This document shows positions 56,401 to 64,000 of a stretch of 64,000 nt of DNA, in pieces. Each line of letters opens with the position of its first letter. Position 1 is the stretch's first letter. Position numbers and translations under genes: made by a program. The DNA lies in assembly GCA_003116995.1 (NCBI GenBank), contig BDSL01000156.1:93026-157025 (forward strand), written 5' to 3'. The stretch is from Yamagishiella unicocca (taxonomy: Eukaryota; Chlorophyta; Chlorophyceae; Chlamydomonadales; Volvocaceae). The notes beneath the pieces were generated by a model that saw only the letters and a list, made by a program, of their open reading frames with translations, did no database searches and was not told where the DNA came from.

Positions 56401-57898
56401 TTGTGTGCGCACGTACTCCTCTTAGCAACGCATCAATGCGTACGTTAATCAACGAGCATGCACCTGCGTTTGCACAAAGCGACGGCGGTGTTGCTGTTCG
56501 TTCCATGCTTGGGCACCACAGCCTTCGCCTCAGCACATGTCTTTCAGATTGCAAGCGTGAACTCACGTCTACTATACCGCACAACAGTACGAAGGACTTA
56601 CCTTAAGGTGACAGTGACTGAAGCAGCTTTTTAACTTCCTATTAGCCTAAATAATTAAGGATGTTGTTATTCGCTATCGAAACAAAGGTCATATACGTAA
56701 TGCATCGGCGACTTATTTACGGACTTCGCCGTAGCTTCTACCGGTAGGCGCCGGAACGCTTCCGCTTCCGTGCGACTCAAGGAGGCCCGATGGGACGAGT
56801 AGTAAGCACACGGTAGCAAGATCGCAGTATGAATTACTGAACTGAAACAAATGCCCGCAAACTATGGTGCCGCATAAGTGCGTGCACTGAACCCCGATAC
56901 CCTCGCAGTTTCAGGCGTCGATTACTTGCTTGCCTCCTTACCGCCATACCAGCATTGTCCACTCTGCTGCCAGAGAAAGCAGATATAACTGGTTATTAAG
57001 ATGGATTCAATTGCTCGTTCATAATAGCTGGGACGCCGGCCACGCAACCCTGGACGCCTGCGAAACCTTGGAATCAACGGATCAGTCGTGCTGAGCCGTC
57101 GCAACGTGAGAGTCGTAAATGTGATAGGCAAACATGCTGCAATAGTTATGGAAATAAGTATCCCCTACGCCAGGCATATTGTATTGCGTCGAACAAGCGT
57201 CCCTGTCGAATACGGTAATCGTTTACACTACCTCCGGCTCCCGATGTATCCAGTCCGAAAAAACACGAACACGCTAGAGTCAATGAATACACATGCATGC
57301 TGGGCGCATTCTACCGACAAACCAAGGATCACATTGTCATGATAGCCCGTAGCTGCTGTTCGGGTCCGCCTTACGTGTGCATTCAGGATCTGCGTGCATC
57401 TATCACAAGCGATAACTACTTAATATCGCCAAGCATCAATATCGCATGACGCGAATACATATGTGGGCTGGCGGGGTGGGTGACAGCGGTCCCTTGGGTC
57501 GCGTGAGGTAGACTATCAGCACTGGAACGTCAGCCAAGCTTAGGGAGACTAAAGTAAGGTGTGCTCGACCGCTGCACTGCAACAGCGGCTGCCGCCCTTG
57601 GTCGAGGAGCTTTGTGGGGCGCAACTTGCACGCTTTCATGTTATTCTCCTGCTAAAGCACTGGCCGTTTCTGGGATGTCAGTACGGGGGACAAGCACCCT
57701 GTAACATCCGTGAACAGCGACCTTGGCTTAACATCCTTCACGCTCCAGCACGATGACATCCGGCTCTGCCTTCGTAATATGCGCCGGGCTAGAGCAGCTT
57801 GACCAGTCGTTACCATTGGACACCTGGACGGACGAGCAGTTCGAGCGAGGCCTGGCTGAGGCCTTAAAGCCATCTGTACGCAAGCATGGCATCTATCC
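56401..57898. other. Upstream region of the protease gene, no gene seen
   Basis: Contains the promoter and 5' UTR of the gametolysin-like gene. A short open frame from the ATG at 57753 (WTDEQFERGLAEALKP) leads directly into the tandem array and has no recognised relative. Confidence 0.35.
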
Positions 57899-58500
57899 CC
57901 ACGAGCCACTGCAGGCTGCTGCGGGCGGGCCTCATTACCTCGCTAGTCCCTTCGGGTACACGAGCACAGCATGTACCCCACGAGCCACTGCAGGCTGCGG
58001 CGGGCGGGCCTCACTACCTCACTAGTCCCTTCGGGCCATGGACACGCAAGCTTAGCATCTCCCCCCACGAGCCACTGTGGGCTGTGGTGGGCAGGCCTCA
58101 CTACCTCGCTAGTCCCTTCGTGTCTAGGGGTACGCAAGCACAGCCTCTTCCCCCACGAGCCACTGTGGGCTGCGGCGGGCGGGCCTCACTACCTCGCTAG
58201 TCCCTTCGTGGCTAGGGGTATGCCAGCGTAGCACCTCCCCACACGAGCCACTGCAGGCTGTGGCAGGCGGGCCTCATTACCTCACTAGTCCCTTCGCAGC
58301 CAGGGGTACACAAGCATAGCATCTCCCCCCACGAGCCACTGTGGGCTGCAGCGGGCGGGCTTTACTACCCCGCTTGTCCCTTCCTAGCCAGGGGTACACA
58401 AGCTTAGCTTCTCCCCCCACGAGCCACTGCGGGCTGGGGCGGGCGGGCCTCACCACCTCGCTAACCCATGCGGGGCTGGGAGTACACGGATTTGGCTTTT
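57899..58500 (+). repeat. 80-89 bp tandem array, seven copies
   Basis: The motif CACGAGCCACTG begins near 57900, 57980, 58066, 58154, 58243, 58330 and 58419. Each is followed by a GGCGGGCGGGCCTCA-like and a CTAGTCCCTTCG-like segment. A decayed eighth start lies near 58505. Copies differ by substitutions and small indels. Confidence 0.9.
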
Positions 58501-59020
58501 CCCCACCATGAGCCACAACTCCGGCACCCGTCATGCGCTTAACGCAGGCCGTGGAAGATTGGTTGACCCCTCGCCCGCCGGGTTTGTGTTGGTGTCGCTT
58601 GAGGAGGCGCACTTGGAGCACTCACCAGTGGGCCCAGAGGAGGACGACGTGCGCGTACACGAGCTCCCATGGGGCCTGCATAATCCCCTGCGCGCACCGT
58701 TGCCTCATTCCGCTGCATCACGCAAATGGCCGGCCCGCCCCGCTGCCGGAGACCGCCTGCCGGCCCCGTTGGCCCCAGACGCGATTTACGGCCTGACTGG
58801 CTGCGAGCCCAGGCCAGCAGGCCCGGAGCGGGCCCAGCGGTTGGAGTAGCGGGCCCGAAGCTAGACCTCTGGCTGGGAGCAACAGGCCCGTAACAGGGCC
58901 TAGAGATGGGAGCGGCGGGCCTCGGCCTTGGGCCGGCGGGCCCTGGAGCCCCGGGGTTGACGCAGTACCTGTGACAGCGGGGTTCCAGGCCGCACACGGC
59001 GCCAGGCTGCAGGCGGTGTT

Positions 59021-59275
59021 GGCTCGCACACCACCAAGGTACTGGGGCGCTTTTCCTCGTGGTCTTGGTACCCCGGTTCGGTCGGGATCGACACTTTCAG
59101 CCAGGACTGGATGCCATCTGAGGACGGGCCTCGCCCTCTACTCTTCATCAACCCCCCGTTCGACAGGGTGGGACAGGTGCTGCAGAAGGTGCTGGCCGAG
59201 GAGCCCGATTGCATATTGATTCTGCCCATCTGGCCTCGCTGGTGGCAGGCTCAGACTCAGCCAGGTCGGGAGTGA
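59021..59275 (+). mobile_element. Retroelement pol fragment (Ty3/DIRS-like C-terminal region)
   Basis: An 85-codon open stretch reads FSSWSWYPGSVGIDTFSQDW, LLFINPPFDRVGQVLQKV and ILILPIWPRWW in order. This matches the segment after RNase H found in many algal retroelements (F-x-S...P...D-x-F-s-x-D-W, then NPPF, then P-x-W-P). It ends at a TGA, and I see no reverse transcriptase, integrase or LTR around it, so it is a relic. The open stretch 58508-58849 just upstream may be part of the same element. Confidence 0.55.
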
Positions 59276-60643
59276 AGCGCCTAAGAGGTCGCCCGCGTTC
59301 GAATGGCCAGGAGATGAGAATGGGGAGCCCCGCCCGGTGGCGGGCCCAGTGCTGCCACGGCCTGGCGATGCAAATTGGCCCACGGACAGGGCCCAGCTGG
59401 AGCTCCTCGAGGCGTACGCTGACGTGGACAACCTAATATCGATGAAGGTGCTGGGTCAAGATCGAACTACGAGGAGGCCAGTGCCAGCCGACTCGAGGTC
59501 GGGGTTGGTTGGGGGAGCCTGTCGCGGTGCCCGCGGTGTGTTTTCGCGGGGAATCTGCCTTTAGCCACAAGGAATAACGTTGCCTTACAATAAAGGTGGC
59601 CGAAGGCGGGTGTTAGCGTCCTCCAAATAATTTTAGCAAGCGTGCAGTACAGCATTCCGAGCTCAAGCAATAGTCGAATAACATACGGAAAGTTGGAGCA
59701 CATACTACACATTTCCTCTGTGCATTTAATGTGAGCATTTAATTTCCATTCAACAGTAGAAGGCGTGATAAAAACACTGGACCCTAAGCAATGAAGAGGC
59801 ATGGTATTGATGTAAGACCAGTTGTAAGTAGCCCGGAAGCGCGAGGCAGAATGGTATGATGTGCGACCGTTGGGTTACTTTGGGTCACTGTAACATTTCC
59901 AGACCAAAAGATGTTGAAGTGGCAGCCATGTACTGGTATTAGGAAGGAAGTGTGAAGTGTGCAAGACAGTGTATTGCCTAGATTTGCAATGGACCGAGCC
60001 CACCCAGGATCCGGCCCCCTCAACTCTTCAAGGTGTGCAAATCGAATTCAACCAAACCTTCAGAAGGCCCTGCAAATACACATGTATTTACTTGTACTGG
60101 CCCCAATTTTAGCGACATGGGTGCTTTCAGTATTATAGGATATACTCTAATGTTTTGGGCCATGTCAGGAATGAGGTTGTACATGGTTTGACTACACGTA
60201 AAACACGCATATTCCGTCATATTCTTATTAGCCCAAGATGTTAGCGACACGGGCGCTTTCAATACAGCAGGGCCAAAGCAGGCACCAACAGCCTTGGTGG
60301 GAGGTCGTTGGAGTGTCATAAGTGCCCGGTTGTGCTGGCGGTGTGAGTGGAGTTGGCTGCAGCCATGCAGGACTCGGCAGCTGGCCAGCGGGTTACTGCA
60401 ACCAGGCTGGCTAGTGGCGGCCAGCGTCGGATCATGGAGGGCAGGGTCCGTGTCACCGCAGGTCTGCCCATGGACCTGCTGATGGTGGGGCCGGTGAAGG
60501 AGTTGCACTGTACAGCGCTGCTGTGCTGGCGTGTGGTGTGGAGCGATGTGAACCTGTGGGAGCACATGGTACCGGAGGGATGCACGGTTATGCTCTCAGT
60601 TGAGATCCCCAGTCGTTGGATCGGCGGGTCAGCGGGTCAGTAG
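59276..60643. other. No gene seen
   Basis: Short open frames only. The part 59560-60250 looks AT-richer than its surroundings. Probably decayed repeat DNA. Confidence 0.35.
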
Positions 60644-61000
60644 GTCAGTCCATTGGCTGGCCTCAAATTCCTCTTCCTGTGTTCTGTGCCTCAAGGAGTC
60701 CGGCCCCCTTATTACCTCGTCGCTCCTGCCCGATACTTGGGCCCACTTGTGGCCTCACTCCCCTGCCTGCAACTGCCAGGCCGCGATGACCTCATGCATG
60801 TGGGTCCCTCCCTGGAGCGCTGGCTCTGAGACCAAAACCCCGCCACCATCGTCATGCACCCGGGGCTGCTGCACGCCCAGGTCTGCATGCCATGGACGCG
60901 GCAGGACCAGGTTCTGGACCGCTTGCTGCGGAACGTGTACTGCAGCGACGACAGGGTGGCTGCGGCGCCGGCTTTGGACCGAATGTCGAATTATCGATAG
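60644..61000 (+). pseudogene. Open stretch interrupted by one in-frame TGA
   Basis: One frame stays open from 60644 to 60826 (61 codons, including PPYYLVAPARYLGP and GRDDLMHVGPSLERWL). It meets TGA at 60827-60829 and continues for 56 codons (IVMHPGLLHAQVCMPWTRQD, VLDRLLRNVYC) to TAG at 60998-61000. Both halves look protein-like. No family is recognised. A decayed exon or retroelement remnant is the simplest reading. Confidence 0.3.
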
Positions 61001-61284
61001 TGATGCCGAGGTGCTGTTGGGTCTGCACCAGGCCCGCAGGAGGGCTATTTCCCTGGAAAGTGCGCGACCAGGCGGCGGGGCCTTCTGACGAGCGCGGCTG
61101 GGCAGGGATGGCGATGCCGATGGCGGCCACCGCTGTGGAAGCTATTGGTGACGGCCCGGGCTAACGAATCCCAGCTTGGTAGTGCCAATAAAGGGCTTTT
61201 CGGGTTTTGTGCTTTTTTTTGCACTTCTGACAAGAGCTGGGAACTGTATCTTTCTGACTTCATGTGCCTAATGTTGAGCTGCTT

Positions 61285-61815
61285 GGTGTCCGGTCCAACG
61301 TAGTGGATGGGAAGAAAGCAACTGCCAACACTGGTCCACACCAGTCCACAGCAGCAGCACTACGGGCACTACCCATGTAACTCGTCTGTCTTCCAATACT
61401 AACTTCCCTTATGCATCAATCTTACTTCCATGAACAGGCTTTAAACATATTTATTGCATGGGTAGTGCATTGATGGCAGACTGGCCGTCACCGCTTCGAC
61501 CATACCGGTACACCGCCCCATCAGCGTCACATAATTGACAGTTATATGATTTGTATGATATCAAAACATACCAGTTGCGTGGGTAGTGTAGTGGTGGCAG
61601 TCGCGAGCCGCGACGAACATACACCGCCCCCTTACGTCTGCGCGCGAAGTTTAAAGATCCTGTCGTCAAATTTCGGTTTAGGAGGTGTGCACCTCATCGA
61701 TGTCCTGCGCTACTCAGGAGTACCACTGGTCCACATCACTACCAGCACTACCCATGTGACCGGTCGGTTCCTAACACTACCTTTCCTTGTACACATTATT
61801 GTTACTTGCATGAGT
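61285..61815 (+). repeat. Diverged copies of the inverted-repeat element arm
   Basis: Segments 61293-61563, about 61560-61640 and about 61725-61815 repeat, with many changes, the order of motifs found in the arm at 62031-62470 (CCACTGGTCCACA, CACTACCCATGTA, ACAGGCTTTAAACA, ACACCGCCCCATCAGCGTCA). Confidence 0.7.
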
Positions 61816-62030
61816 ATATCTGTCCACTTTCTTGCTCCATACAGCTCCATTACACCCCGTCCACACCGGTTCTGTTCCATACAAACTCCAGAACCCAATC
61901 CGGCTGCGGTGGTCGAATAATGGGACAATGTATATCTATCTTGTCTAAGGATGTAAATAGTCAAATAACACTAATGACGCTAATGGGGCGGCGTACGGTT
62001 GTGGCCGCGACTGCCACTTATCGTCCGAAA

Positions 62031-62901
62031 GCGGGCAGCGACGGCCACCACTGGTCCACACTGGTCGACAGCGCTACCAGCAGCACTACCCGCACTACCC
62101 ATGTAGCCAGTCTGCCTCCTAAGACTTACTTTCCTTGTACAAAACAAAACATTCTTTACTTCCATGGACAGGATTTAAACAGACTAGTTGCACGGGTAGT
62201 CCAGTCAAAACAAATCATTCTTTACTTCCATGGACAGGATTTAAACAGACTAGTTGCACGGGTAGTCCAGTGGTCGCAGACTGGCCGTCGCCGACCATAC
62301 CAATACACCGCCCCATCAGCGTCACATAAATTGACAGTAATATGATTTATATTGAAAACGGTTACGGTGAATCCGGTTAACACCGCGACCAGACCGGAAC
62401 CGGTGCGGTCGCGGCGTTATGGAGCTCCAAAACAACATAACGCAACCCGGCTCCGCTGGTCGAGTAATACTGTTCTCTGCTCAATGTGGTATTGTGGATG
62501 GTGGTATCGTATCCTTCAGTTTTCATGAATGACTCATTTGTGCTTGTTTTACCCGGCCAGCGCTGCCGGGTTGCGTCATGGAGTTTTTTTGGAGCTCCAT
62601 GATGCCGCGACCACACCGGTTCCGGTCTGGTCGCGGTGTTAACCGGATTCACCGTATCCGCTTTTAATACAAATCATATTACTGTCAATTTATGTGACGC
62701 TGATGGGGCGGTGTATTGGTATGGTGGGCGACGGCCAGTCTGCCACCACTGGACTACCCATGCAACTAGTCTGTTTAAATCCTGTCCATGAAAGTAAAGA
62801 GTAATTTGTACACGGAAAGTAAGTATTAGGAGGCAGACTGGCTACATGGGTAGTGCTGGTAGTGCTGGTAGCACTGTGGACCAGTGGTGGCCGTTGCTGC
62901 C
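62031..62901. repeat. Large inverted repeat (foldback/MITE-like element)
   Basis: Left arm about 62031-62470 and right arm about 62546-62901 are inverted copies at roughly 90% identity by eye, around a 75-base spacer. The left arm is longer because a stretch of about 66 bases (containing GACAGGATTTAAACAGACTA) is present twice in tandem (about 62145-62205 and 62211-62271). No transposase frame is inside, so it is non-autonomous if mobile. Confidence 0.85.
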
Positions 62902-62916
62902 CATCCACTACGTTGG

Positions 62917-64000
62917 ACAGGGCTGGGGCTGGGGCTGGGGCTGGGGCTGGGGCTGGGGCTGGGGCTGGGGCTGGGGCTGGGGCTGGGGGCTGGGGCTGGG
63001 GCTGGGGCTGGGGCTGGGGCTGGGGCTGGGGCTGGGGCTGGGGCTGGGGGCTGGGGCTGGGGCTGGGGCTGGGGCTGGGGGCTGGGGCTGGGGCTGGGGC
63101 TGGGGCTGGGGCTGGGGCTGGGGCTGGGGCTGGGGCTGGGGCTGGGGCTGGGGCTGGGGCTGGGGCTGGGGGGGCTGGGGCTGGGGCTGGGGCTGGGGCT
63201 GGGGCTGGGGCTGGGGCTGGGGCTGGGGCTGGGGCTGGGGCTGGGCTGGGGCTGGGGCTGGGGGCTGGGGCTGGGGCGGGGGGGGGGCGGGGCTGGGGCT
63301 GGGGCTGGGGCTGGGGCTGGGGCTGGGCTGGGGCTGGGGCTGGGGCTGGGGCTGGGCTGGGGCTGGGGCTGGGGCTGGGGCTGGGGCTGGGGCTGGGGCT
63401 GGGGCTGGGGCTGGGGCTGGGGGGCTGGGGCTGGGGGGGGGCTGGGGCTGGGGCTGGGGGCTGGGGCTGGGGCTGGGGCTGGGGCTGGGGCTGGGGCTGG
63501 GCTGGGGGCTGGGGCTGGGGCTGGGGCTGGGGGCTGGGGCTGGGCTGGGGCTGGGGCTGGGGCTGGGGCTGGGGCTGGGGCTGGGGCTGGGGCTGGGGCT
63601 GGGGCTGGGGCTGGGCTGGGGCTGGGGCTGGGGCTGGGGCTGGGGCTGGGGCTGGGGCTGGGGCTGGGGCTGGGGGCTGGGGCTGGGGCTGGGGCTGGGG
63701 CTGGGGGCTGGGGGGGCTGGGGCTGGGGCTGGGGGCTGGGGCTGGGGCTGGGGGCTGGGGCTGGGGCTGGGGCTGGGGGCTGGGGCTGGGGGCTGGGGCT
63801 GGGGCTGGGGCTGGGGCTGGGGCTGGGGCTGGGGCTGGGGCTGGGGCTGGGGCTGGGGCTGGGGCTGGGGCTGGGGCTGGGGCTGGGGCTGGGGCTGGGG
63901 CTGGGGGGCTGGGGCTGGGGCTGGGGCTGGGGCTGGGGCTGGGGCTGGGGCTGGGGCTGGGGCTGGGGCTGGGGCTGGGGCTGGGGGCTTGGGGCTGGGG
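62917..64000 (+). repeat. (GGGGCT)n hexanucleotide array, runs off the window
   Basis: More than 1 kb of GGGGCT, nearly pure, with scattered units of one G more or less and a few G-only runs (for example near 63280). It starts directly after the inverted repeat and is still present at the last base. Strand asymmetry is complete: G on plus, C on minus. Confidence 0.98.

Overview
The window looks like nuclear DNA of a GC-rich green alga of the volvocine (Chlamydomonas/Volvox) type. The evidence is: genes broken by many short GT-AG introns, TGTAA poly(A) signals shortly after stop codons, long Ala/Gln/Ser low-complexity tails, a gametolysin-type metalloprotease with a PPSP hydroxyproline-rich tail, and a receptor-like TKL kinase. 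I assign no species. There is no prokaryotic operon layout, CRISPR array or phage module.

Layout, left to right. 107-5051 (+): 3' part of a bacterial-type aspartyl-tRNA synthetase, 14 visible exons. 6095-7042 (+): intronless, divergent PP2A catalytic subunit. 9523-11740 (+): ribosomal protein L24, three exons. 13143-16026 (+): protein with two ubiquitin-interacting motifs and a long disordered body. 17928-20759 (-): TSJT1/DUF3700-like protein with a class-II amidotransferase fold. 24621-29913 (-): autophagy kinase ATG1, ten exons. 32678-39982 (-): single-pass receptor-like TKL kinase, 14 exons. 40886-51376 (+): radical SAM protein (TIGR03960 type) fused to a DUF2344 domain, 30 exons. 52777-56400 (-): gametolysin-like M11 protease, six exons, with a one-base frame problem in a C9 tract. 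57900-64000: repeats only, namely an 80-89 bp tandem array, a retroelement scrap, a large inverted repeat and a (GGGGCT)n array that runs off the window.

Exon-intron structures were built by hand from splice consensus, codon phase and family similarity. Within each multi-exon gene the phases add up to an open frame, except for the C9 tract. Least certain are the first splice junction of the TSJT1-like gene, the start of exon 28 of the radical SAM gene, and all untranslated regions.

The genes are mostly unrelated housekeeping and signalling genes. Themes that recur are organelle translation or modification (AspRS, radical SAM), proteostasis (ATG1, UIM protein, L24) and surface or wall biology (receptor kinase, gametolysin). 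The receptor kinase and the radical SAM gene are divergent and share about 0.9 kb of upstream DNA. I found no convincing new multi-gene system. The most useful leads are the gametolysin frame break, the altered PP2A tail, the upstream ATG overlapping the ATG1 start, the cyanobacterial-style radical SAM/DUF2344 fusion, and the palindrome abutting the GGGGCT array.
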